Source: Catenulispora pinistramenti (GTDB taxonomy: Bacteria > Actinomycetota > Actinomycetes > Streptomycetales > Catenulisporaceae). From it: 53,542 bases of DNA. A program made the position numbers and the translations under genes. The notes below the pieces were generated by a model. The model had not been told where the DNA came from and did not search any database. It was given only the letters and a program-made list of their open reading frames with translations. This document shows, one piece after another, positions 23,155 to 32,259 of the stretch; the first letter of the stretch is position 1; each line of letters starts with the position of its first letter. Location: assembly GCF_018274385.1 (NCBI RefSeq), contig NZ_JAAFYZ010000053.1, positions 1 through 53,542 on the forward strand, given 5' to 3'.

Positions 23155-25781
23155 CCGTGTTCCGACTCGTCCTGCAGACCGTCCGGGAACGCAAGGCAGG
23201 TTTCGTCGGCGCCTTCATCGCGCTGCTCGGGGCCTCGACGCTGATCACCGCCTTCGGGATCATCCTGCAGTCCGGCATCGGCGACGGCGTCCCGGTGCAG
23301 CGCTACGCCGACGCCTCGGTCGTGATCAGCGGCAAGCAGTCCGTCACCGTGCACGAGGGGAAGAAGAGCAAGACCAAGCCGCTGACCGACCCGGTCGCGG
23401 TCCCGGCCGACCTGGTCGGCACGGTCGCGCACACCGACGGCGTGGCGCGCGCCGTCGCCGTCGTCAGCTTCCCGGCGCAGGTCGTCGGCGCCGACGGCCG
23501 ACTGGTCACCGGCGCCGACGACCGGCGCTCCATCGGCGCGAACTGGAGCAGCGCCGCGCTCGGGCCGTTCACGCTCAGCGGCCGGGGACCACGGCGCGCC
23601 GAGGAGATCGTGCTCGAACAATCCGTCGCCGAGCGGGCGAAGGCGAAGCTCGGGGACACCGTCCGCATCGCTTCGACGCGAGCAGCGAGCCCTTACACAG
23701 TCGTGGGTATCGTGAAATACACCGGCGCCGGCGGAGCCCTGCGAACCCCGCCGGTCTTCTTCACCGACGACACGGCCACCACCCTGTTCGGCCGCGCCGA
23801 CCAGATCTCGGCGATCGGCGTGCTCGCGACGCCGGGCACCGGCGCCGGCCAGCTCGACGACCGCATCGACGCCGCGCTCAAAGGCGCCGGCGTCAGCTCC
23901 CACATCGGCGCCGGACGCAGCAGCGCCGAGAACCCCGACGTCGCCTCGGCCCGCGGCACCCTGAAGGTGCTGGCCGGCTCGCTCGGCGGCACCGTCGTCC
24001 TGATCACCATGCTGGTGGTCGGCAGCACCCTGGCGCTGGGCGTCCACCAGCGGCGCCGCGAACTGGCGTTGCTGCGGGCGATCGGTGCCACCCCGAAACA
24101 GATCCACAAGATGATCGCCGGCGAGGTGCTGGTGGTGGCGCTGGCCGGCTCGCTGCTCGGCTGCCTGCCCGGCGTGCTGGCGGCCGAGGCGCTGCGCGGG
24201 GCGCTGTCGGTGATCGGCGTCCTCCCGCAGGACTTCGTGTTCTCCTACGGCCCGATCCCCATGGCCGTGGCGGTCGCCATCGGGGTGATCACCGCGCAGG
24301 CCGCGGGGTTCGCGGTCGCCCGCCGCGTCGTCGCGATCCGGCCGGTGGAGGCGCTGAGCCAGGCCGCCACCGAACAGCCGGGCCTGGGCCGGGCCCGCGT
24401 CGTGTTCGGGACCGTGCTGCTGGTCCTCGGCGCCGCCGCCTCGCTGCTGCCGCTGTTCTTCGGCAGCGTCTTCGCCGTGGCCGGAGCCGGCAGCGGCGGC
24501 CTGATCATGGTGATCGCGTTCCTCATGCTGGCGCCGCCGCTCGTGGCACACGCGACCCGGCTGCTGGCCGCGCCGTTCCGGCGTCGCTTCGGCAACCTCG
24601 GCTACCTGGCCGTCGCCAACACCCGCGCCAACGCCCGCCGACTGGCCGCCGGGATCGGCCCCCTGATCCTGGCGATCGGTTTCGCCTCGCTCCAGCTGTT
24701 CATCCCGACCACCACCGCGGCGGCCGCCAACGATCAAGCCCGCGCCGGGGTCCTGGCCGACTACACGCTGACCGGCGACGCCGGCGGCCTGCCGACCGAC
24801 GCCGTCGCCGATGCCCGAGCGCTGCCGGGCGTCGCCGCCGTCGCCGGGGTGGTCCGTGTCGACCTGTACTCGTCGGTGAAGATGCTCGGCGATCCAGAGG
24901 TCTTCGACTACCAGGCCGAGGGGCTGACGACCGATGGGCAGACGACCGACGGACAGACGACTGACAGGCTGACGACCGACAGGCTCGGCCAAGTCCTCGG
25001 CCAGGTCCTCAATCTGGATGTCACCGGCGGCGACCTGAGCCGGCTGTCCGAGACCACCGCGGCGATCAGCGACGGCGCGGCCGCGACGCTCGGCACCCGG
25101 GTCGGCGGCACCGTGCGGATCCACCTGCCCGACGGACAGACGATCCAGCCGCAGGTGGTCGCGACCTACCGGCGCGGCCTGGGATTCGGCGACATCACCT
25201 TGTCCGCGCAGACCTTGATGCGGCACAGCTCGCACCGCTTGTACGACTCGATACTGGTCCGGCTCCAGCCCGGCGCCGACCACAAGACCGCCCTCGCCGA
25301 ACTCAAGGCCCTGAGCACCCGCTACCCGGGCCTGCACGTCCAGGACAAGGGCGGCCTGTCCGCGGCCCAACAGCGCACCGCGATGGTCGGCCTGATCGGC
25401 AGCGCCATCCCGCTGCTGCTGATCTTCGGCTACATCGCGATCGCCGTCGCCAACACCCTGGTGATGACCACCTTGTCCCGGGCCCGGGAGTTCGCGCTGC
25501 TGCGGCTGGTCGGCGCCACCCCGGCCCAGGTGCTGCGGATGATGAGGACCGAGACCCTGATGGTGGTCCTCATCGCGGTGGCCGTCGGCACACTGGTGCC
25601 GATGCTGCCGCTGACAATGGTCAGCCTCGGCCTGACCGGATCGCCGGTTCCCTCTATACCGCCGCTCCTCTACCTGGCGATCGTCGCCGCGACATCGGCC
25701 CTGGCGGCCGCCGCGGTTCTGATCCCCACCCGGCTGGCACTGCGGGCCCGGCCGATCGAAGCCATCGGGCTGCGGGAGTAG
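23148..25781 (+). CDS. FtsX-like ABC transporter permease
   Basis: An 877-aa permease of the MacB/FtsX group with the usual duplicated plan: an N-terminal TM and large extracellular domain, three TM helices (about residues 275-400), more TM segments, a second extracellular domain, then the last three TM helices (about 750-870). FtsX motifs are LALGVHQRRRELALLRAIGA and VMTTLSRAREFALLRLVGAT. Start is the GTG at 23148, overlapping the ATPase stop, or the GTG at 23157 just after it. The second extracellular domain carries an in-frame 15-bp tandem repeat at residues 593-612. Confidence 0.9.
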   Translation: MVAVFRLVLQTVRERKAGFVGAFIALLGASTLITAFGIILQSGIGDGVPVQRYADASVVISGKQSVTVHEGKKSKTKPLTDPVAVPADLVGTVAHTDGVARAVAVVSFPAQVVGADGRLVTGADDRRSIGANWSSAALGPFTLSGRGPRRAEEIVLEQSVAERAKAKLGDTVRIASTRAASPYTVVGIVKYTGAGGALRTPPVFFTDDTATTLFGRADQISAIGVLATPGTGAGQLDDRIDAALKGAGVSSHIGAGRSSAENPDVASARGTLKVLAGSLGGTVVLITMLVVGSTLALGVHQRRRELALLRAIGATPKQIHKMIAGEVLVVALAGSLLGCLPGVLAAEALRGALSVIGVLPQDFVFSYGPIPMAVAVAIGVITAQAAGFAVARRVVAIRPVEALSQAATEQPGLGRARVVFGTVLLVLGAAASLLPLFFGSVFAVAGAGSGGLIMVIAFLMLAPPLVAHATRLLAAPFRRRFGNLGYLAVANTRANARRLAAGIGPLILAIGFASLQLFIPTTTAAAANDQARAGVLADYTLTGDAGGLPTDAVADARALPGVAAVAGVVRVDLYSSVKMLGDPEVFDYQAEGLTTDGQTTDGQTTDRLTTDRLGQVLGQVLNLDVTGGDLSRLSETTAAISDGAAATLGTRVGGTVRIHLPDGQTIQPQVVATYRRGLGFGDITLSAQTLMRHSSHRLYDSILVRLQPGADHKTALAELKALSTRYPGLHVQDKGGLSAAQQRTAMVGLIGSAIPLLLIFGYIAIAVANTLVMTTLSRAREFALLRLVGATPAQVLRMMRTETLMVVLIAVAVGTLVPMLPLTMVSLGLTGSPVPSIPPLLYLAIVAATSALAAAAVLIPTRLALRARPIEAIGLRE
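24924..24983 (+). repeat. In-frame 15-bp minisatellite in the FtsX permease
   Basis: Four 15-bp units (starts 24924, 24939, 24954, 24969) encode TTDGQ, TTDGQ, TTDRL and TTDRL-type pentapeptides. They are followed by two 12-bp units encoding GQVL-GQVL (24984-25007). All units keep frame, so copy number changes would only lengthen a loop of the extracellular domain. Confidence 0.75.
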
Positions 25782-25782
25782 G

Positions 25783-26390
25783 GCCGGGTGACGTACAGCG
25801 CCGAACGGTCCGCCATGCCGATGAGCACGGTCACACCCTCCTCGATCGGCGCCAGGAAGACGCTCTGGCCGATCAGCGACATCTGCTTGTTGCGGAACGA
25901 CCCCGCGTGCAGCTGGAGCGTCGGCGAGGCCGCGTTGCCGGTCTGCACCAGGCGCGCGTAACGGCGGGCGGCCTCGATCGCGGCGTTCACCACGTCTCCC
26001 CAGACCAGGTCGACGATCAGGTCGTAGCCCTCGGGCGTGGCGGCGACGAACGCCTCCTCCGTCGCCGCCGGGTCCAGCCCGGTCACGTCGGTCGCGGCGT
26101 CGGCGCCCTGCTCCAGTGCCAGGTCCAGCGCCTCCTTGCGCACGTCGGCGATGATCACGCGCTTGGCGCCCAGCACCTTGGCGGCCTGAACGGCGATCTG
26201 GCCGACAGTGCCGGCGCCGAGCACCAGAACGTTCTCGCCGGCCCGCAGGGTGCCGCGGAGTCCAGCGACAACCAGGCGGCCAGACCCGCGACGCCGAGCG
26301 CGGCGGCCAGCAGCGGGTCGAGCGCCGCCTGCACCTTCTGCGCCGGCAGGTAGGTGAAGATGTTGCCCTCGGTGTGGTTCTGGCAATCGT
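25783..26390 (-). pseudogene. Zinc-type alcohol dehydrogenase/quinone reductase remnant
   Basis: Medium-chain dehydrogenase homology runs across two frames. The first part (FTYLPAQKVQAALDPLLAAA, LGVAGLAAWLSLD) shifts frame near 26262. The second part has the Rossmann core NVLVLGAGTVGQIAVQAAKV, GAKRVIIADVRKEAL and YDLIVDLVWGDVV. The N-terminal catalytic domain start and the last 60 or so residues are missing; the homology stops where the FtsX permease gene ends. Truncated at both ends and frameshifted, it is not expected to encode an enzyme. Confidence 0.72.
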
Positions 26391-26723
26391 CTAGTACTCC
26401 ACTGTCGCCGGACTCTGCCGCGGCCGGCGGCGTGGGGCCGGAAGCGCCGGGCCGCCGAAGGTCATCAAGCACCTTGACATGCGTTGCGCCGCCGACTTGC
26501 CGCCGGATAGAGTCCCGTCCCGAGTAGCTGGAAGTGCGCGAAGGCGCGCCGAGTGTGACGGCGCCGGTCTTCGTCCACCTCCGACGGGGAGGGAACGGGG
26601 ATCCAGACGCATCGCCGGCACGGCCCTGCACGGCGGGGCCGTGATAGCAGCTGCTGCTCACACCGCGGTGCTTATAGCAGGTTACTGAAGAGCTCGATCG
26701 AGGAAGTCAGGGGAGAACTTTCC
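26391..26723. other. Intergenic region upstream of the CWB2 surface protein
   Basis: 333 bp with no convincing gene. Near the right end are AT-rich TAGCAG repeats (about 26643-26680, including CTTATAGCAGG) that may mark a promoter, and a GGGGAG ribosome-binding site sits 9 nt before the CWB2 start. The left part is high-GC sequence between the dehydrogenase remnant and that promoter; I see no terminator. Confidence 0.4.
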
Positions 26724-28115
26724 ATGTCCACCACAGCATTCACCCGGCGTCGGTACGCCACGGCCGCGGCGCTCGCGACGGCCCTGGCCGGTGCGGCGTC
26801 CGTCGTCGCTGAGGCGCCGGCGCACGCGTCCGCGTCCTCATCCCTGACCCCGGCGCTGACCGGCCACTGCCCCAACGACACGTCCGGGACCGTATTGAAG
26901 GCCTCGCCCGGCGTCGGCCCGGCGCCGCTGACGTTCACCGTCGATCTCACCGGCAACACCATCGACCCGGCGCACGGCTGCACCTTGGTCGTCCACTGGG
27001 CCGACGGAACCCCGGACACCTCCGCGGTGTCCGAGACCACCCCGCTCAAGCACACCTTCACCAAGCCGGGTACGTACTCGGTCACCTGGCAAGAGACCGT
27101 CGTCAGCGGGTCGGGGACCGACACCTCCAACGGCATGTTCCAGGTCATCGTCCAGGCGCCCGGGAGCACCGGAGGCGGCGGGGGCACCACGCCGGTCAAG
27201 CGCATCGGCGGCACCGACCGGTACGCCACCGGGCGTCAGGTGTCCCAGGCGCAGTGGCAGGCCGGGCAGGCCAATGCCGTCGTGCTGGCGCGCGGCGATC
27301 AGGCCCCTGACGCGCTGGCCGGGGTGCCGCTGGCCGCGCATGTCCACGGCCCGCTGCTGCTGACCTCCCCGACCGCGCTGGACGCCGCCACGCGCGCGGA
27401 GATCGACCGGGCGACCGGCGGTCCGCAGACCCACAAGCCGATCTACATCCTCGGCGGCGCCTCGGCCGTCTCCCCCACCATCGAGAACGCTCTGCGCGCC
27501 GCCGGATACACCGTGACCCGCTACGGCGGCACCAGCCGTTTCGACACCGCGTTGAAGATCGCCGCCGCGTTCGGCACCACCCAGCACGTCATCGTGGCCA
27601 CCGGACGGGACTTCCCGGACGCCTTGGCCGCCGGGCCCCTCGGCGCGGCGGAGGGCGCCCCGATCGTGCTGTCCGACAACACCTCCCTGGACCCGGCCAC
27701 GAAGGCCTTCATCACGCAGCACGCGTTCATCGACCCGGTCGGCGGGCAGGCCCTGCGGGCGGTGCTCAACGCCGGCGGCAAGAACATCAACGACAGCTTG
27801 GCCGGCCCGGACCGGTACGCCACCGGCGCCGCCGTCGCCCAGGCTGTCGCCGGCGTGACCGGACACGTCCCCACCACGGTCGGCATCGCCTCCGGGTCGG
27901 CCTTCCCGGACGCCTTGACCGGCGGCGCCTACGCGGCCAACGCCGCCGAACCGCTGCTGCTCACCGCGCCGGGCACCCTGTCGGCGCCCACGGCCTCGCT
28001 GCTGTCCGGCTGGGCGTCGCAGTTCACTGCCGTCACCGTCTTCGGCGGGCAAGCCGCGATCAGCGGCCCGACGTTCACGGCGATCGTCAAGGCCGTCCAC
28101 GGCACGGCCGGCTGA
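26724..28115 (+). CDS. Secreted cell-wall-binding repeat 2 (CWB2) protein with a PKD-like domain
   Basis: A 463-aa surface protein. A signal peptide spans residues 1-36 (RRRYATAAALATALAGAA, cut near AHASA). Residues about 45-150 form an Ig/PKD-like fold (PLTFTVDLTGN, TFTKPGTYSVTWQETV). A Gly-rich linker leads to three CWB2 repeats starting KRIGGTDRYATG, RYGGTSRFDTAL and SLAGPDRYATGAAV, which attach to cell-wall polymers non-covalently. The function of the N-terminal module is unknown. It has its own promoter region and ends at a strong bidirectional hairpin. Confidence 0.88.
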   Translation: MSTTAFTRRRYATAAALATALAGAASVVAEAPAHASASSSLTPALTGHCPNDTSGTVLKASPGVGPAPLTFTVDLTGNTIDPAHGCTLVVHWADGTPDTSAVSETTPLKHTFTKPGTYSVTWQETVVSGSGTDTSNGMFQVIVQAPGSTGGGGGTTPVKRIGGTDRYATGRQVSQAQWQAGQANAVVLARGDQAPDALAGVPLAAHVHGPLLLTSPTALDAATRAEIDRATGGPQTHKPIYILGGASAVSPTIENALRAAGYTVTRYGGTSRFDTALKIAAAFGTTQHVIVATGRDFPDALAAGPLGAAEGAPIVLSDNTSLDPATKAFITQHAFIDPVGGQALRAVLNAGGKNINDSLAGPDRYATGAAVAQAVAGVTGHVPTTVGIASGSAFPDALTGGAYAANAAEPLLLTAPGTLSAPTASLLSGWASQFTAVTVFGGQAAISGPTFTAIVKAVHGTAG

Positions 28116-28157
28116 CCACCGGCAGCCGGCAACCCACATAGCCCGCAACCAACTGCG

Positions 28158-28190
28158 GCCGCCCGTCACACTCGTCCTGTGACGGGCGGC
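28158..28190. terminator. Bidirectional hairpin terminator
   Basis: Perfect 13-bp stem GCCGCCCGTCACA (28158-28170) and TGTGACGGGCGGC (28178-28190) with a 7-nt loop, in the gap between the convergent CWB2 and beta-helix genes. There is no T-run, as is usual in actinobacteria. Confidence 0.75.
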
Positions 28191-28226
28191 TGCTGCCTAC
28201 TCCTCCACGACCGCCAAGGCCAGAGA

Positions 28227-31200
28227 TCAGTTGACGATGCCGAAGCCGTCGAGTGTGGCGTACGTTCCGGACAGTTTGGTGATCACGACGGTGTGCGTTC
28301 CCGCGCTCAACGTCGCGCTACTGAACACGAGCACGTTGGCGTGGCGTTGGCCGTCGGTGGGCACCGTGTCGACGCTCTGCTGCGCCCCGCCGTCGATACT
28401 CACGCCGATGTTCCCCTGGTCGGTGTACTGCTCGCCGAACACCTGGATGCCGGTGCCCGTGAACTGGTAGCTCGCGGTCGATCCGTTGGCCGTGGCGTAG
28501 TGGACGTCGTCGTCATAGTCGCCGTAGCCGCGGTTCGCCGAGTAGGAGAACCCGCTGTACGAAATCGACGGATCAGTGTCGTTGGCACGGACCGGATTGA
28601 GGGCCGCGAAGCCGTCGAGCGTGCTGTAGGTCCCGGACAGTTTGGTCACCGTGACGGTGTGCGTGCCGGAGGACAGTCCGGTGGCGGTGAAGACGGCCAC
28701 GTTGGCGTGGCGTTGGCCGTCGGCGGGCACCGTGTTGACGCTCTGCTGCGCCCCGCCGTCGATACTCACGCCGATGTTCCCCTGGTCGGTGTACTGCTCG
28801 CCGAACACCTGAATGCCGGTGCCCGTGAACTGGTAGCTCGCGGTCGATCCGTTCGCCGTGGCGTAGTGGACATCGTCGTCAAAGTCGCCGTAGCCGCGAT
28901 TCGCCAAGTAGGAGAATCCGCTGTACGAAATCGACGGATCGGTGTCGTTGACGCGGGTAGCGCCGGGCTGTGATCCGTCGAGGCTGATGTCAGCGGCCTG
29001 TGCTCCGCCCGACAGCGGGACGAGCAGGAAGCCGCCGGACAGGTAGGTCACGCCGCTGGCCAGGCTGCCCTTGACGTAGACGGGCATGCCGTTGGTGAAG
29101 CCCTCGCCGCCCACCAGCGCCTGCGTCGCGGCGCTGTTCTGTCCTCGGTAGTAGATCCGCGGCGTGCGGACCGCGGCCGGCCAATCACCCGTCGTGGTCG
29201 ATCCGGCCGTGCTGAGCAGGTTGTCGGGTATGACGCCGGGTCCGGGGGCGTTCGGGATGGTGGTGTTGCCGCTGGCATTGGAGTCCGTTACCGACGGGTT
29301 GCACCCGTTGTAAGCCTGGGTGGCACCGGCGAAGTAGTCGCCGGTGATCCAGAAGTGGCCGGTCGGGTTGCAGCCGCCCTGCGAGGAAATCCCGCCGGTG
29401 GCGAACGCGACGTCGCCCTGCCAGTTGATCCACTCCGAGCCGGCGTCGTCGTAGTAGGTGTTGCTGCTCGTGGCGCCGTTGTAGGCGACGTTGCCGGTGG
29501 CTTGCAGGCCGGTGGCGAGGGTGGCTGAGGAATTGAGCGTGCCGTCGGAGTTGTGGACGTACTGGGCCTGGTGGCCTTCGACGTAGATGGCGCCGCCGTC
29601 TTGGCGCTGGGTCAGGTAGTCGTGGATCAGGTTGTCGCTCACGGTGTTGTACTCGTTGATGTTCGTCGAGTTCTGCGACGACGGCGGCTCGGGGTTGCCC
29701 GGATTGTTGGGATCCTGGCTGTACTGGTCGACGTGGCCCTGGATGACGCCGGCGGTGATCCCGGTGTAGGGCAGGTCGTACAAGTCGTTGTGAGAGATCG
29801 TGGTGTGCTGTGAGAACAGCAGGGTGATGCCGCACGCCGACGAGTAGTCGGTGCCGATGCGATGGATGACGTTGTTCGACACGGTGGTGCCGGTCAGGAT
29901 CTCGTTGGCACCGACCGAATCGCCGCCGACCGCGGAGGGGTTGGTCGTGCAATGCGCCTTGATACCCGCGGCCTGCGACGGGTCCAGGGGGTTCGGATCG
30001 TAGGTGCAGCCCAGCAGAATCGCGGTGGAGGCGATGTCAGTGAACTCATTGCCGTCGATGACTGTGTTGGTCGAGCCATACATCACGCTCAGCCCGGCCC
30101 CGCCGAGTTCGCTGAACCGGTTGCCGCGCAAGGCGATGTTGGCGGCGCCGCTGAAAGCGACGTTCGCCAACGGCTGACTCAGCGCACCCCAGGGACAGGA
30201 CCCCGCGGGGTTGGAGAAGGTGCACATGCCCTGGTTGGTCGCACCGGTCATCCGCAGGTTGCTCTGCACGTCGGCAAAGCCCACACTCGTAGACGGATCA
30301 TTCCAGGTGGCGTAGGAGAACTGCAGGCCGCTGAAGGTGAGGTCGTGGACCGGCACGGCTAGCGTTCCCGAGCCGGTCAACAACGACTCCAGGTGCGGAA
30401 GCTCCACATCCAGACCCGTCATCGACCCCGACGGCGGGGCGTAATACAGCGTGTTCGGCGTAGACGCCGAGTCCAGGAACCACTGGCCCGGATGCAGCAG
30501 CGCCTGGGCATTCTCAATCAGTGAAGGCATCCGGCTGGTGGACATCGACGGCAGTCCCCCGCTGCCCTGGCTGAACGACGCGCGGTCGGTCACATCACTC
30601 CAGCACGGCTGGTCCATGGTCAGCGTGCCGGCGCTCGCGGAGAAGCCGGCGACGCGGCAGCGCGACTCGGCCCAGGCACCGTTGCCGCCGGGATAGTCGA
30701 ACTCCACCGCCGACACCTGCGCGGGAGTCAGGCCCTTGAACCACGCCATCGCCCCCGCATCACCGCCGATCGTGTATCCGCTCGCCGATCCGCCCCAGTT
30801 GCCGGACCACCCAAGACTGCTCGGTGTCGCCTGCGCGACCGGGGCTTCCTGGCCGTTGACATACAGCTGACGGCTGTTGCTTCCAGCCGGAACGGTTGCC
30901 GACCACACCGCGCTGGTCCCGACCTGTGCCCACCCGCCGATCTGGGAGGCACCGGAAATCACCGGGTGCGCGCCAGGTGCGGCCTGCCACACCACCGGAT
31001 GCCCGGCACTTCCGGAGTCGGCGGCGGTAAACGCCCACGTGCTCGACAACCGGTACGTGCCGTCCTGAAGCAGGACCCTGACATCATCGGCGCCCCGATT
31101 GGCTTTCAGGAAGCTGCGCACCGCCGCCTGCGCACCCGGCAAGGTGCACGGGGCGGCCTGCGTGCATGCAGCTCCGGAGCTGGCCGACGGCGAAGCGTAG

Positions 31201-31340
31201 AACGTCGTCGCGCCTGTCGTGCCTGCCGCGTGCGCCGCGGGCGCGCCCATCAGCGGCAGTGCCAGGACGGCAAGCGGCAGCGCGCTCGTCGCGGCGATCA
31301 CGCGGCACAGCCTGCGCATGATCGATCGATGATGCGACAT
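28227..31340 (-). CDS. Large secreted right-handed beta-helix protein (GH141/pectate-lyase-like) with two C-terminal modules
   Basis: A 1037-aa exported protein. Signal peptide: MSHHRSIMRRL plus a hydrophobic core ending GAPAAHAAG. The body (about 40-780) is a parallel beta-helix with repeated short Asn-rich rungs (NVAFSGAANIALRGNRFSEL, NTVIDGNEFTDIASTAILLG, TTISHNDLYDLPYTGITAG) and an N-terminal TFYASPSASSGAACTQAAPC segment, as in GH141-like polysaccharidases. Two near-identical modules of about 122 aa follow (NDTDPSISYSGFSY, NRGYGD, TGTGIQVFGEQYTDQGNIGV), beta-sandwich-like and possibly carbohydrate-binding. GGGAGG precedes the ATG at 31340. The substrate cannot be told. Confidence 0.85.
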   Translation of the reverse strand: MSHHRSIMRRLCRVIAATSALPLAVLALPLMGAPAAHAAGTTGATTFYASPSASSGAACTQAAPCTLPGAQAAVRSFLKANRGADDVRVLLQDGTYRLSSTWAFTAADSGSAGHPVVWQAAPGAHPVISGASQIGGWAQVGTSAVWSATVPAGSNSRQLYVNGQEAPVAQATPSSLGWSGNWGGSASGYTIGGDAGAMAWFKGLTPAQVSAVEFDYPGGNGAWAESRCRVAGFSASAGTLTMDQPCWSDVTDRASFSQGSGGLPSMSTSRMPSLIENAQALLHPGQWFLDSASTPNTLYYAPPSGSMTGLDVELPHLESLLTGSGTLAVPVHDLTFSGLQFSYATWNDPSTSVGFADVQSNLRMTGATNQGMCTFSNPAGSCPWGALSQPLANVAFSGAANIALRGNRFSELGGAGLSVMYGSTNTVIDGNEFTDIASTAILLGCTYDPNPLDPSQAAGIKAHCTTNPSAVGGDSVGANEILTGTTVSNNVIHRIGTDYSSACGITLLFSQHTTISHNDLYDLPYTGITAGVIQGHVDQYSQDPNNPGNPEPPSSQNSTNINEYNTVSDNLIHDYLTQRQDGGAIYVEGHQAQYVHNSDGTLNSSATLATGLQATGNVAYNGATSSNTYYDDAGSEWINWQGDVAFATGGISSQGGCNPTGHFWITGDYFAGATQAYNGCNPSVTDSNASGNTTIPNAPGPGVIPDNLLSTAGSTTTGDWPAAVRTPRIYYRGQNSAATQALVGGEGFTNGMPVYVKGSLASGVTYLSGGFLLVPLSGGAQAADISLDGSQPGATRVNDTDPSISYSGFSYLANRGYGDFDDDVHYATANGSTASYQFTGTGIQVFGEQYTDQGNIGVSIDGGAQQSVNTVPADGQRHANVAVFTATGLSSGTHTVTVTKLSGTYSTLDGFAALNPVRANDTDPSISYSGFSYSANRGYGDYDDDVHYATANGSTASYQFTGTGIQVFGEQYTDQGNIGVSIDGGAQQSVDTVPTDGQRHANVLVFSSATLSAGTHTVVITKLSGTYATLDGFGIVN
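28240..28950 (-). repeat. Near-identical 366-bp duplication in the beta-helix gene
   Basis: The two C-terminal modules repeat with a 366-bp period (for example GTTGGCGTGGCGTTGGCC at 28335 and 28701). Nucleotide identity stays very high over roughly 280 bp, including silent sites, so the duplication is recent or kept uniform by gene conversion. Confidence 0.8.
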
Positions 31341-31701
31341 GGAACGGGTCCTCCCTGTCAGACAGTTGCGCCGGCCGCCAGCCGGCTTGGGCGGTGACGT
31401 GGTGACATGGGTCCCGTTGACCGATCACCCACAGCTGGGAGGCGCCGAATTCGTGCTCGCCTGGGCCGCGTCGCCGGTGGCGACTTCGACTCAGTGGGCT
31501 GTCACGCTCGCCGGGATTGATCCGATGATTCGTCGGATTGCCGTAGTTTTACTCCTCATGTGTCCAGCATGTAAAGAGTGGAAAACAGAAAAGATCAGAT
31601 GACTCTGGAGTACGGCGATCCACTCGACAGCAGGCGCCCGACGACTTACGCGCATCTGATCACCGGGAATCGCGGGTACCCTGCGTTCGGGAAGGTGAGA
31701 G
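31341..31701. other. Intergenic region between the beta-helix and DUF4240-like genes
   Basis: 361 bp between divergent genes. The centre (about 31530-31615) is less GC-rich and probably holds promoters. On the minus strand TTTACA and TAAAAC lie about 18 bp apart at roughly 31572-31545, but that would imply a leader near 200 nt. An 87-codon plus-strand frame (31339-31602) lacks a ribosome-binding site or recognisable sequence, and I do not call it. Confidence 0.35.
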
Positions 31702-32259
31702 GTGGCCGCGGTGAGCAAGACTCCTGAGTGGCTGGAAGACGGTGAGATCCCAGAGGCGTTCTGGGATCGCGTCGAATCCAACGGCCCCGGCGATGAGGGC
31801 CCGACGGCCTGGCTGAGTGTTGCGACAGCGTCCGAGATAGTCGAGTACCAACTGGCGTTCGAGCTCGCCGCGGAGGAACTCGCCGACTATTCCGACGGGC
31901 CGTGCATCGACGCGCTCGTCTTCTCGGAGGACGACACTGAAGACTTGTGCCTCTGGATCGTTGCGCAGGGCCGTCAAGCGTGGCAGTCCGTACGAGCCGG
32001 CCGGGAGAGTCTGGCGCAAGCGGCCCGCTGGTACCTCGCCAGGCGCCTCGACACCGAATCGGAGATGTGGACGGCGGCTGGGACGTCGGCGTACTCCGTC
32101 TTCCACGACCGCTTCGGCGAGAGCCTCTCCGACCGGATGCGGGAAGTCTTAGAGCACTTCGGTGCCGCTCACGCTGGAACCGTCGCGCACGTCCAGGCGC
32201 CAGTCTGCGGGCGTGGTCAGGAGGAGGCGTCGTCCGAGTCGATCCAGAACGCCTTGTAG
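31702..32259 (+). CDS. DUF4240-like hypothetical protein with a TTA codon
   Basis: A 185-aa protein resembling DUF4240: FWDRVESN near the N terminus, SEIVEYQLAFELAAEELADY, an acidic centre (DDTEDLCLWIVAQGRQAWQS) and RESLAQAARWYLA. Its biochemical role is unknown. The start is the GTG at 31702 or the GTG at 31711, which has GAGAGG at better spacing. Leu150 is encoded by TTA (32149-32151), the rare codon read by the bldA tRNA, so its production may be tied to development. The last 43 bp overlap the convergent methyltransferase gene. Confidence 0.6.
   Translation: MAAVSKTPEWLEDGEIPEAFWDRVESNGPGDEGPTAWLSVATASEIVEYQLAFELAAEELADYSDGPCIDALVFSEDDTEDLCLWIVAQGRQAWQSVRAGRESLAQAARWYLARRLDTESEMWTAAGTSAYSVFHDRFGESLSDRMREVLEHFGAAHAGTVAHVQAPVCGRGQEEASSESIQNAL

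Noticed and set aside
23082-25370. A 762-codon minus-strand frame opposite the FtsX permease
   Set aside because: Antisense shadow; no membrane or domain features, while the plus-strand FtsX motifs are clear.
31339-31602. An 87-codon frame in the beta-helix/DUF4240 gap
   Set aside because: It starts inside the beta-helix leader on the opposite strand, lacks a ribosome-binding site and has no recognisable sequence.
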